The translations under genes and the position numbers were made by a program. Of a stretch of 64,000 nucleotides of DNA, positions 28,355-35,735 are shown piece after piece (the stretch's first letter is position 1; each line of letters opens with the position of its first letter). The notes below the pieces were generated by a model. The model did no database searches. It saw nothing but the letters and a program-made list of their open reading frames with translations, and was not told the origin of the DNA. Source of the DNA: a bacterium (GTDB taxonomy: Bacteria > Bacteroidota > Ignavibacteria > Ignavibacteriales > Ignavibacteriaceae); NCBI GenBank assembly GCA_016716565.1, contig JADJWC010000004.1, positions 1-64,000 of the forward strand. Direction: 5' to 3'.

Positions 28355-28732
28355 ATGGCACTCGATCAAATATTAGTAATTATAGGTGGACTTACTTTAT
28401 CAACGTGGGTTGCCTGGTATTTCTGGTTTTCAGAAAAGAAAGCAGTAAAAATTCAGACTGCAGAAGGCGGGATTCAGGAAGCTATAATAAAAGTAAAAGG
28501 CGGCTATATGCCGGATGTTTTGATTTTTGAATCGGGCAAACCAATAAAATTAAATTTTATAAGAGAAGAAACAGCCGCCTGTACAGAAGAGGTTGTTTTC
28601 TCTGATTTTAATAAAAAAGCAACTCTTACACCATTTAAAACAATTCCGGTCGAATTGAAAATTGATAAACCGGGTGAATATGGATTTCAATGTGGAATGG
28701 GAATGGTAAAAGGGAAATTGATTGTGCAATAA
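28355..28732 (+). CDS. Membrane-anchored cupredoxin-like protein
   Basis: 125 residues. An N-terminal helix (LVIIGGLTLSTWVAWYFWF) is followed by a cupredoxin beta-sandwich with TAACTEEVVFSDF and the C-terminal copper loop FQCGMGMVKG (Cys and Met ligands). This is the short cupredoxin type commonly encoded right after copper ATPases. It may deliver or accept Cu at the membrane. The RBS AAAGGAA lies 20 bases after the ATPase stop. Confidence 0.8.
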   Translation: MALDQILVIIGGLTLSTWVAWYFWFSEKKAVKIQTAEGGIQEAIIKVKGGYMPDVLIFESGKPIKLNFIREETAACTEEVVFSDFNKKATLTPFKTIPVELKIDKPGEYGFQCGMGMVKGKLIVQ

Positions 28733-28773
28733 ATTCCCTTTTACTGAGTATTTCCCTGGAAGGTGATGATAAA

Positions 28774-29187
28774 ATGAATCAGGAAAATTTTATACGTGAT
28801 GTTGTTTGTGGGATGTATTTAATAACTACTGAAGGATGTAAGGTTAGTGATGTAAATGGTGAGAAATATTATTTCTGTTGTGAGACTTGTAAAGAGGAGT
28901 TCGATAAAAATATGGATAAGTATATTGATGGCATTCCAGCAAACAAAAAGGGTGAGAAAAATCCTAGTAAAGTTGAATGGGAAAGAGATCCTGTTTGTGG
29001 GGAGAGAATCAATATAAATGATGCAAAAGGTATGAGTATCTATAAAAACGAGAAATACTATTTCTGCTGTATAACCTGCAAAAAAGTCTTTGATAATAAT
29101 CCAGCTGCTTATGCTGATAAAGAAGAAGGATACTTTGATCCGAATAATCCAAATGATTTCTTAGATGGAAGATTCAGGATACTTTAA
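28774..29187 (+). CDS. Double YHS-domain protein
   Basis: 137 residues with two YHS units: RDVVCGM...YYFCCETCKEEF (about 8-45) and RDPVCGE...YYFCCITCKKVF (about 72-110). Both have the extra CC pair. The ATG at 28774 follows GGAAGGTGATG. Probable soft-metal binding in the cytosol. It closes the copper gene run. Confidence 0.78.
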   Translation: MNQENFIRDVVCGMYLITTEGCKVSDVNGEKYYFCCETCKEEFDKNMDKYIDGIPANKKGEKNPSKVEWERDPVCGERININDAKGMSIYKNEKYYFCCITCKKVFDNNPAAYADKEEGYFDPNNPNDFLDGRFRIL

Positions 29188-29203
29188 ATAATTGCAACTA
29201 ATT

Positions 29204-29833
29204 ATGAAAGCAACCAAAAATAATAATTTTGAAGATATTGTTAAGCTTGTAACAGAATCAAAATTTTTCAGTACGTATAATACTCGCAATATTAATAATC
29301 AGCATTTAAGACAAATATATCTTAGAACAATTGATTTGCCATTAAAATTAAAATTCTATGCTAACAAACAGAACATTTTTACACTCGAAGAGTTATTAAA
29401 TACAGCAACCAATTCGATTTTAAGAAATAGGAATATTGGAGAGAGAACTATAGTAAAATCGAGAATAATAATACTTGAAAATCTAAAGAAGATAAAAGAT
29501 TGCTTAGTAGCAACAGAACCAAAAGAGTTTTTAACTACATTTACGGATACAGACTGTTTTGTGGGGAAATACTTCCCATTACTTAGAGATAATTTCGCAA
29601 CAACACAAATATATTTTAATCTGGCTAGCCAGGATATATCTTACATTAAACTACCTAAATTTATTAAACAAGCATTTTGAAAAAAGAAAAAAATAAAATG
29701 CATACTTGATTTACTCAATGTTGATTATAACGAACTTATTAAGGAACCAATGATCGGGCGTATGACAATTAGAAAACTTCAGACAGAGATTGTTGATCTT
29801 TTGAATTTAAGAAAAGTCATATTCCTCAGTTAA
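29204..29833 (+). CDS. RNA polymerase alpha-CTD-like protein interrupted by an in-frame TGA
   Basis: The first part (to the TGA at 29678) has a helix-hairpin-helix unit like the alpha C-terminal domain: RTIDLPLKLKFYANKQNIFT, ELL, then NIGERTIVKSRIIILENL. After the TGA the same frame stays open for 50 codons and encodes a second similar unit (IKCILDLLNVDYNELIKE, IGRMTIRKLQTEI) before TAA at 29831. So this is either one protein with a nonsense mutation, a read-through gene or an error. Such stand-alone alpha-CTD proteins could bind UP elements or activators. ATG 29204 is preferred to TTG 29192. Confidence 0.5.
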
Positions 29834-30040
29834 GTCGGTAATAAATGAGTAATATATCTGCGTAACATTTTATTATTCAATTTCAATATTGCTGTCTACT
29901 AGTTCTAATTTTGTTTATTGAAGAAGTACAAATTAAATTATTTTATAAAAAGACCTTTATCTCTCACAATTTTTCCATTTGTAATTTTATTAATAATTGT
30001 TAAGTTGAAAACAAGTGCAAACATAAATTGCTATTATAAG

Positions 30041-31366
30041 ATGAAAACAAAAATAATTTCTTTTAGCTTGCTGCTATTTATAATTGCAACCCCAACCAAA
30101 TCCCAGGAATGGGAGTTTGTCGGTTTGGATTCAATGATTATTTACGGATTAGAAGTAAGAGGGGATACTATCTGGGCAGGTACACGCGATCTTTCAATTA
30201 ACGATAATTCAGGATTATATAAGTCAATTGATCAAAGTCAAACTTGGGAAAAACTTGATAGTTCATTGGGCAATAAGACTGTAACTTTATTTTCAATAGA
30301 TAAAAATAACAGTTCAAAAATTTTCATTTTAAAACCATATTATCAAACAGGATATTTATTTAGAACAACGAATAATGGTTTAAGCTGGGATTCAATTGGG
30401 ACTCCGGGAGATGCACCTATTACAGATTTTATTATTTCGCCTATAGACCCAAACGAATATTATGTAATAACTCATACCCGTGGTCATGAATGGGAAACCA
30501 TTGAATTGTTCTATAAAACAACAGATGCTGGAAATTATTGGGAATACAAATGCTGTCCCGGCGAACAAGAATTCGGAATAGTAATGACTTTTGCTTTAGA
30601 TAAAATAAATCCTAATACTCTTTACATTAGTGGAGCTTCAGCAGGAGAATTTTTTAGACGCAGTACGGACAGAGGTAATACATGGCAAAACTTATCGGGA
30701 CCGCAAGTATCATTAGTATTTGTTGACATTGTTATACCTGACCGAATTTATCTATTTGGTTATCAACATATAAAGTATTCAAATGATGGTGGTATCACAT
30801 GGTATGATATGGGAGGTGAGTTTACATCAAATGCAGTATTTATGTCTTTTTATCAGGATGAAAAAACATCTGTGCTTTATGCTTTGACGGATGAAGGATT
30901 ATTTTATTCTGATAATGAACTTCTATTCTGGAGATTAATTCCTGGTTCAGAAAATTTACCTGTGATTCAGCCAATAAACTATTCCAGCACCATTAGAAAT
31001 ATTTCAACTGATAATAATTTCATATATACAGGTTCAGCAAGCGGTATTTACAAAACGGATTTTGTAACGGGAATTGATTATCATTCAAATTATATTTTCC
31101 CAACTGAATACCAACTTAGTCAAAACTATCCCAATCCTTTTAATCCTGTAACAACAATAAATTATTCTGTGCCCAGTGCTTCGAATGTCAGTTTCATTGT
31201 ATATGATGTTATAGGCGGAGAAGTAAAAACACTTGTAAATGGTGAAAAACTACCCGGAAATTATAATGTTCAGTTTGATGGATCAGAACTACCAAGCGGC
31301 GTTTACTTCTATACTCTAAAAGCTGGTGGTTTTGTTGATTCTAAGAAAATGGTATTGCTTAAATAG
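30041..31366 (+). CDS. Secreted beta-propeller (BNR/sortilin-like) protein with type IX sorting domain
   Basis: 441 residues from ATG 30041, which begins a clean signal peptide (MKTKIISFSLLLFIIATPTKSQ). The middle contains repeated D-x-G-x-T-W/Y-like blocks (DRGNTWQNL, NDGGITWYDM, NNGLSWDSI), typical of BNR or Vps10-like propellers. The last 85 residues are a T9SS type A sorting domain: LSQNYPNPFNPVTTI, GGEVKTLV, LPSGVYFYTLKAG, MVLLK. Secreted through the outer membrane by T9SS and probably attached to the cell surface. The ligand is unknown. An upstream in-frame start at 29918 would place 41 residues before the signal peptide and is unlikely. Confidence 0.85.
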   Translation: MKTKIISFSLLLFIIATPTKSQEWEFVGLDSMIIYGLEVRGDTIWAGTRDLSINDNSGLYKSIDQSQTWEKLDSSLGNKTVTLFSIDKNNSSKIFILKPYYQTGYLFRTTNNGLSWDSIGTPGDAPITDFIISPIDPNEYYVITHTRGHEWETIELFYKTTDAGNYWEYKCCPGEQEFGIVMTFALDKINPNTLYISGASAGEFFRRSTDRGNTWQNLSGPQVSLVFVDIVIPDRIYLFGYQHIKYSNDGGITWYDMGGEFTSNAVFMSFYQDEKTSVLYALTDEGLFYSDNELLFWRLIPGSENLPVIQPINYSSTIRNISTDNNFIYTGSASGIYKTDFVTGIDYHSNYIFPTEYQLSQNYPNPFNPVTTINYSVPSASNVSFIVYDVIGGEVKTLVNGEKLPGNYNVQFDGSELPSGVYFYTLKAGGFVDSKKMVLLK

Positions 31367-31507
31367 ACCGTTTTATATCTCAAATAAAGTGTGGTACAAT
31401 TTTATATTTACTTTAATGGAATAACAGTCAAGTATTTTTTAGGTGCAAATTCAAAATGCAATCGATTCTTAAATCAAATTTTTTTATTAAAAAATATTCA
31501 AGCTAAA

Positions 31508-31523
31508 GGAGGGATTTCCCTCC
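31508..31523 (-). terminator. Hairpin between convergent genes
   Basis: GGAGGG-ATT-TCCCTCC forms a short stem just beyond the stop of the minus-strand lipoprotein gene, followed on that strand by TTTAGC. A modest intrinsic terminator; the T-run is short. Confidence 0.4.
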
Positions 31524-31796
31524 CTATTCAAGATCAAGATTTGAATACAACTTGATATCAGTGAACCTTCCGAAGTTATTCTTTAATCGAAACGTTCCAT
31601 TCTTATCAGGTAATCCAAGCTCAACTGCTATCCTTCTACCTAACTCAAGTGTAATCTCTGCGTAATAAGTTTCAACTAGCGGGTTTATTTCAGTAAGCTG
31701 AATAATAACATATCCATTCTCTTCATTCCAGCTGATATTATTTGTTGAACTACAGCTAATCAATAGTATAAGCACTAATGAAAATAAATATTTCAT
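31524..31796 (-). CDS. Small predicted lipoprotein
   Basis: 90 residues: signal peptide MKYLFSLVLILLISC with lipobox LISC, then a mature part with the pattern VETYYAEITLELGRRIAVELGL. No family recognised. Preceded by a strong RBS (AAAGGAGA) on the minus strand. It lies just beyond the terminator of the amidoligase operon, so it is probably transcribed separately. Confidence 0.55.
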   Translation of the reverse strand: MKYLFSLVLILLISCSSTNNISWNEENGYVIIQLTEINPLVETYYAEITLELGRRIAVELGLPDKNGTFRLKNNFGRFTDIKLYSNLDLE

Positions 31797-31814
31797 TACA
31801 TCTCCTTTGTTTAT

Positions 31815-31847
31815 TAAATAAAAATGCCAGACTAATTGCCTGGCATT
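31815..31847 (-). terminator. Rho-independent terminator of the amidoligase operon
   Basis: Minus strand: AATGCCAG, loop of 9, CTGGCATT, then TTTTTATTT. It stands 28 bases after the last small gene of the operon (stop at 31875). Confidence 0.75.
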
Positions 31848-31874
31848 ATCGATTGAATATTCTGAACGAATCTT

Positions 31875-32048
31875 TCAGTTTAGTGAGAACTCTCTTTTTT
31901 TTAGCTCTGTTTCATAGAACTCAATGACAGGCTCTTCGCCTTTCTTCCTTTTATCCAGATTGATAATGATTACTTTGATATTCTTAGCTTCAGTCTTGAG
32001 CTCTGTAATCCTGCCATCTTCAATGAACACATATATTTCTTCTGGCAT
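31875..32048 (-). CDS. 57-residue protein of the amidoligase operon
   Basis: Starts MPEEIYVFIEDGRITELK and ends ELKKREFSLN; acidic and basic residues alternate. An RBS (TTAGGAGAGG) is well placed. It comes 11 bases after the preceding gene. No family recognised. The small size and tight packing resemble phage or plasmid accessory genes. Confidence 0.55.
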   Translation of the reverse strand: MPEEIYVFIEDGRITELKTEAKNIKVIIINLDKRKKGEEPVIEFYETELKKREFSLN

Positions 32049-32059
32049 ATTTGCCTCTC

Positions 32060-32518
32060 CTAATTGTATCCGTTAGGTGAGATCTTGCTTCTCGCAATGA
32101 AAAGAGTTATTGCGATCCGATTTACATCGACCATCCCATTCAGCTCTTCCTGTATTTTCTGAGCGTCCTGGTAAGAGGTCAACATTGTCTCGAAGTAATT
32201 ATCTTTACTTGACTGAGTAGGACTTGATGAAGCTGAATGGTTGGACAAGACTTTTACTTCATAGCTTGTGACGATCTTTGTTCCTTTCTGTTCAGCACGC
32301 TTACAGATCTCCACTTTATCACCTCGTCTGAGATCTTTGATCTTTTCGTGAACTTCCTTATCAGGGAAGAAGCTATATTCCTGACCATTCCCATTGCGAA
32401 CAGAGTAAAGATAGTATTCTCCGTAATGTGATGTTCCTTGTAGACAATTTTCGTTCATCAATTCGATTCTAACTGGCTTGTTTAATTCGAGCTCCAGTTT
32501 CGGTTTCTTTTCCGGCAT
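32060..32518 (-). CDS. Hypothetical protein of the amidoligase operon
   Basis: 152 residues. N-terminal half: KPVRIELMNENCLQGTSHYGEYYLYSV and QEYSFFPDKEVHEKI look like an OB-like beta barrel; the C-terminal half is helical. The start overlaps the end of the Gam-like gene by 50 bases, a sign of translational coupling. It could be a single-strand DNA-binding or nuclease-partner protein, judging by its position next to Gam, but no family is recognised. Confidence 0.6.
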   Translation of the reverse strand: MPEKKPKLELELNKPVRIELMNENCLQGTSHYGEYYLYSVRNGNGQEYSFFPDKEVHEKIKDLRRGDKVEICKRAEQKGTKIVTSYEVKVLSNHSASSSPTQSSKDNYFETMLTSYQDAQKIQEELNGMVDVNRIAITLFIARSKISPNGYN

Positions 32519-33014
32519 TTTCTTCCTCTTTATTTAATGAATAGCTAAATTCAATCTGACCCTCTATTACTTTAACTCCCGGTGGAGTAGACCTAGTCTT
32601 GATATGACTTTTTATTGCTAAGAGATTTGGCTTTACCTGCTCCGGAATAACTGTCAGCATTTCAGGTCTGGCTTTCTTTAGAAACAGTCCCAAGTCTTCT
32701 ACTTCGATACGATCAGGTTTCTTATGCATCCTGAGCGTTCCATTGGCAAGGGAGATAGTTTTATCTCCTCGCTCACGAATATATGCTTCCAGTTTTTTCT
32801 CAAGCCAGTTGATTCTTTCCTGAATCTGGGCATTCTTCCGGATAATGAAATTTCTTATCATTGCGATCTCTTTTTCACTCTCTTCAAAATTGTGAGAGAT
32901 ATCTGACTGGTATTTTTTTATAGCCAGAAGCATCAGATCATAACCTGCTTCAGTCTGCTTTTCCTCGGCTGCTTCAATCTCCATCAGCATTTCATCAATG
33001 AAGTTTACTTCCAA
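32469..33014 (-). CDS. Gam-like (host-nuclease inhibitor) protein
   Basis: About 181 residues. A long helical N-terminal two-thirds (coiled coil around KNAQIQERINWLEKKLEAYI) leads into the Gam signature KTISLANGTLRMHKKPDRIEV. Mu Gam binds DNA ends, protecting phage DNA from RecBCD. The TTG at 33014 is preferred because AAAGGAGG lies 6 bases before it; an ATG at 33032 would give six more residues but has that RBS inside the coding part. This marks the operon as phage-derived or mobile. Confidence 0.65.
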   Translation of the reverse strand: MEVNFIDEMLMEIEAAEEKQTEAGYDLMLLAIKKYQSDISHNFEESEKEIAMIRNFIIRKNAQIQERINWLEKKLEAYIRERGDKTISLANGTLRMHKKPDRIEVEDLGLFLKKARPEMLTVIPEQVKPNLLAIKSHIKTRSTPPGVKVIEGQIEFSYSLNKEEENAGKETETGARIKQAS

Positions 33015-33124
33015 GGCAATCCTCCTTTCCATCTTCTGGTGATGATTATAATTACTATTTCAATTGCGATTTTACCTGCAGTCTTAGCTGCTTTTTTTAA
33101 CCAGCGATTTCTTCCTCTGCGCAT
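33005..33124 (-). CDS. 39-residue basic peptide
   Basis: MRRGRNRWLKKAAKTAGK, then a hydrophobic run IAIEIVIIIIT. It contains the RBS of the Gam-like gene and overlaps its start, so it may serve in translational coupling. Small basic amphipathic protein; no family recognised. Confidence 0.4.
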   Translation of the reverse strand: MRRGRNRWLKKAAKTAGKIAIEIVIIIITRRWKGGLPWK

Positions 33125-33227
33125 TTTTTCTTCTTCCTTTCTTATCGTCTCCGAATTCTTCCTTCAGGATTTCAATTATTGATTCTGTTAGTCTCATTGC
33201 TATTCGTATCATTTTCTTGCTTTCCAT
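33084..33227 (-). CDS. 47-residue small protein
   Basis: MESKKMIRIAMRLTESIIEILKEEFGDD followed by a Lys/Arg-rich tail. The RBS GGAAAGGAAAG is well placed. It overlaps genes on both sides in other frames, as in compact phage operons. Possible DNA-binding peptide, unproven. Confidence 0.4.
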   Translation of the reverse strand: MESKKMIRIAMRLTESIIEILKEEFGDDKKGRRKNAQRKKSLVKKSS

Positions 33228-33360
33228 TTTCTTTCCTTTCCAGATATTCTTCTATTGCTTCGTTAACTAATTTTGTCATTGGTGTCTTTGGTTTACTCGA
33301 ATGCTTAAGCAGGTAAAGTTTTCTGACGAGTTCAGGTTGAATCTTTGGACTATAACACAT
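33172..33360 (-). CDS. Ribbon-helix-helix-like small protein
   Basis: 62 residues from the ATG at 33360, which has GAGGAGG seven bases ahead (a longer reading from 33375 would include that RBS). The sequence KIQPELVRKLYLLKHSS, then PMTKLVNEAIEEYLERKE, matches the shape of a ribbon-helix-helix repressor (strand, helix, P-M-T-x-L-V-x-x-A-I-x-x-Y-L). It overlaps the end of the amidotransferase gene. Could be the operon regulator. Confidence 0.6.
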   Translation of the reverse strand: MCYSPKIQPELVRKLYLLKHSSKPKTPMTKLVNEAIEEYLERKENGKQENDTNSNETNRINN

Positions 33361-34249
33361 ATAAGTCCTCCTCATTTATCCCCATACCGCAGACTTCACA
33401 TTTGTTGAACAACTTTCCGTCATAATATGTGGTCTGACAGAAACACCAGGGACATTCAATCAACATCTCATCAAAATCAGATTTTATCGGGTAATTATAT
33501 CTTCGGTCAAACCATCTGCTTTTTGCTGGATAGTATTTCTGGTAGGATTCAACTCCGTCTTTGTTTATGATGAGTGCATAATTGTTCTGCATCTCATAAA
33601 AATGGAAGTCCTTTTCTCCAAGATTAAATCCTCTTTGAGTAACTGATTCGATGTTCAGTGACTGCTGCATTATTTCTCGTTCACTGCAGAAGTAGAGGAT
33701 ATCACTCCTGAAATCGTAATACAGATCAATCGGATTATCTTTCTTTATCAGAATCAGTTTTTCAGGATCATTCCTGTCAATGACAGCAACAGCAAATGAA
33801 CCTTCAATTCTGTCAAATAATCTTTTTAATCTGTCACTTTTTGTTTTTGCAGTAAGCAAATGAAGAATGGATTCACTATCAACTTCTCCGTCCCTCTGTT
33901 TTTTGCCGATTATCTCCTTGTCGTTATAAATTATTCCGTTGTGAACTATTGCAATTCCGTTCTTTGAAAACAGCGGGTGATTGTTAGCGTTATTCTTCTC
34001 ACTTCCTTGTGTTTTCATTCTTGTATGAAGAATCATCACTTTTGGAAGAGTGAGGCTTTTCCAATCCGCTTCTTTAATAAGTTCTGATGATTTTATCGGC
34101 TTCTTATGAACTATGAGATTATTGTCCTCAATAAAAGCAAACCCGCAAGCATCTCTGCCGCGGGATTCAAGTAATGAAAACATTGTTGTTATTTTTTCTC
34201 TATCGGGCAGAGTATTCCCGAAGGAATAAAATCCCATTATTCCACACAT
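33350..34249 (-). CDS. Class II glutamine amidotransferase with C-terminal zinc ribbon
   Basis: 299 residues. The N terminus MCGIMGFYSFG exposes catalytic Cys2 after Met removal. Further Ntn-type glutaminase motifs follow: ESRGRDACGF, LHTRMKTQGS, NNHPLF, VHNGIIYND and GEVDSESILHLL. The domain resembles the glutaminase of GlmS/PurF and stops without a synthase domain. Near residue 270 are CPWCFC and CEVCGM, a zinc ribbon. It would release ammonia from glutamine for a partner enzyme, most simply the amidoligase encoded two genes upstream. Confidence 0.85.
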   Translation of the reverse strand: MCGIMGFYSFGNTLPDREKITTMFSLLESRGRDACGFAFIEDNNLIVHKKPIKSSELIKEADWKSLTLPKVMILHTRMKTQGSEKNNANNHPLFSKNGIAIVHNGIIYNDKEIIGKKQRDGEVDSESILHLLTAKTKSDRLKRLFDRIEGSFAVAVIDRNDPEKLILIKKDNPIDLYYDFRSDILYFCSEREIMQQSLNIESVTQRGFNLGEKDFHFYEMQNNYALIINKDGVESYQKYYPAKSRWFDRRYNYPIKSDFDEMLIECPWCFCQTTYYDGKLFNKCEVCGMGINEEDLYVL

Positions 34250-34274
34250 ATTAAAACTCCGTTTTTGTTATTGG

Positions 34275-34874
34275 TTAGGCTGGAACTGTTTCTTTAACAG
34301 TTGTAATTGATTTGATCAGTTCAACAATCTGTTGTTGATTATTCTTGCGAAGTGAGAGACTAATACCCAGACGATTGCATCCTGGCGTTGAAACTACCGT
34401 GGCTAATATATTATTAATTAATATATACTGCTGGATCGATTCAAACAGATCAGAACTAGCTGATATCTGGTATTCATCTCTATCCACAAGACCAAAGAGA
34501 TATATCGGATTATCAACTAGTCCGACTTTATCTTTAATGGTTTTGAGAAGAAGATCCTTCTCATTGATATAGATTGGTCTTCTGGTTTCTACTTTACCCT
34601 GAAGCCAGCATCTTGAAAGTTTAACTACAAGCTCACGATCTGATTCAGACACAGGTGGATTGTCGGGACAGTCATCATCATAATTATCGTCATAACAATC
34701 GCAGCAGAGTGGATCTCCGTTGCAATCGTATTGTGTAGCTTCTCTTAAGATAACGCTGTCACATCTCGAGCAGTAATTGTAAAGCTCATCCCAGCACTCC
34801 TCACAGAAGGGCAGATCATTTGCCCACCTGATAGTATAATCATTTATTGGTTCATCACAATTTGTGCAGTGCAT
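34275..34874 (-). CDS. Cys-rich (LIM-like zinc) protein
   Basis: 199 residues. The first 70 carry paired zinc motifs (CTNC, CEEC, CSRC, CCDC) in a LIM- or RING-like array, then a DDNYDDDCPDN acidic loop. The C-terminal 120 residues are alpha/beta with no recognised family. The ATG at 34874 lies right after the amidoligase stop. Conserved between an amidoligase and an amidotransferase, it may be an adaptor or the acceptor protein. Function unproven. Confidence 0.6.
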   Translation of the reverse strand: MHCTNCDEPINDYTIRWANDLPFCEECWDELYNYCSRCDSVILREATQYDCNGDPLCCDCYDDNYDDDCPDNPPVSESDRELVVKLSRCWLQGKVETRRPIYINEKDLLLKTIKDKVGLVDNPIYLFGLVDRDEYQISASSDLFESIQQYILINNILATVVSTPGCNRLGISLSLRKNNQQQIVELIKSITTVKETVPA

Positions 34875-34876
34875 AT

Positions 34877-35587
34877 TTAAGCTACCCTCCTTAAGCCCCA
34901 TCCAGGTAAAATATCGACGTTCCAGTTCAACTTTTTACCAAGTAGAGTATCAAGCTCTTTAAGACCTTCTTCACAATCAGATGGTATTGTATGAAGATTA
35001 TGTTTGAGCTGTTTAAGAAATGTGCAGCTGTGATGACCGTTCTTAAGTTCAACGAAATTTATTTTATCCTCAAGCACTCCGATTACTGCAAGCTTAGCAA
35101 GAGTAAGATGAACAAGAGTAACAGAAGGGGAGAGCAGAAAACTACCCGGAGTCCGGTATTCGAATCCATATTGTTTCTTTCGATATGAACCTCGTTTACC
35201 ATAACCACTCCGTTCTCTTTTTTGTCTTTGAATTTTATCATCGATGCAGTTAGAGAGACTTCCGAGAACACAATCAAGTGCTTCAATAATCTGAGTGGTT
35301 GATTCAATTGCAAAATGAGTATGACCTCCGATAGCATAACTATCCTGGAAATGTCCGGCATAGAACTCAAGTTCCGGCGCTTTCTCGTGACCGTAATCTA
35401 GAATCTGATAGATCTTTGAAGTCAGATCAACGGGTGATTCTGAAAAACCGGGGCGCAACTCTGCCGTGCTTTCGCAACCGTCGAGCCCAAATGAAGACTG
35501 AGATTTGAAGTAATTATGAGCGGGAACAAACTGACCGTTGCGACGGCAGATGAGCTCTGGGTCGCAACCAATGGTGAAAGAAGACAT
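34877..35587 (-). CDS. phiEco32-type amidoligase (COOH-NH2 ligase)
   Basis: 236 residues. The motifs FTIGCDPEL at the N terminus, DGCESTAELRPGFSES, YAIGGHTHFAIES and GFEYRTPGSFLLSP match the phage phiEco32-type amidoligase family, a glutamine-synthetase-like ATP-dependent fold that joins a carboxylate to an amine. Known relatives occur in phages and conjugative elements and are often paired with class II amidotransferases. It is first in a minus-strand operon ending at 31847. Inferred: modification of peptidoglycan, a capsid or a small peptide. The substrate is unknown. Confidence 0.78.
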   Translation of the reverse strand: MSSFTIGCDPELICRRNGQFVPAHNYFKSQSSFGLDGCESTAELRPGFSESPVDLTSKIYQILDYGHEKAPELEFYAGHFQDSYAIGGHTHFAIESTTQIIEALDCVLGSLSNCIDDKIQRQKRERSGYGKRGSYRKKQYGFEYRTPGSFLLSPSVTLVHLTLAKLAVIGVLEDKINFVELKNGHHSCTFLKQLKHNLHTIPSDCEEGLKELDTLLGKKLNWNVDILPGWGLRRVA

Positions 35588-35735
35588 AGTAACTCCAATT
35601 AATTGTTAATACTATCCTTCTTATACCCAATTTTATCAATTCTCCTTTTGTAATTAATTCCTATTCACTTAAACGGGAGTATTCCTTATTTTTACAGTGA
35701 AATATTTAAATGTGATACACTTCAATAAATAATCT

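Noticed and set aside
29678..29680. TGA as selenocysteine in the alpha-CTD-like gene
   Set aside because: The position follows KQAF and precedes a Lys run; no redox motif and no evident SECIS-like hairpin. A nonsense change or error is simpler.
31875..35587. Complete prophage
   Set aside because: Only a Gam-like gene and the amidoligase set are seen; no capsid, tail, terminase or integrase genes.
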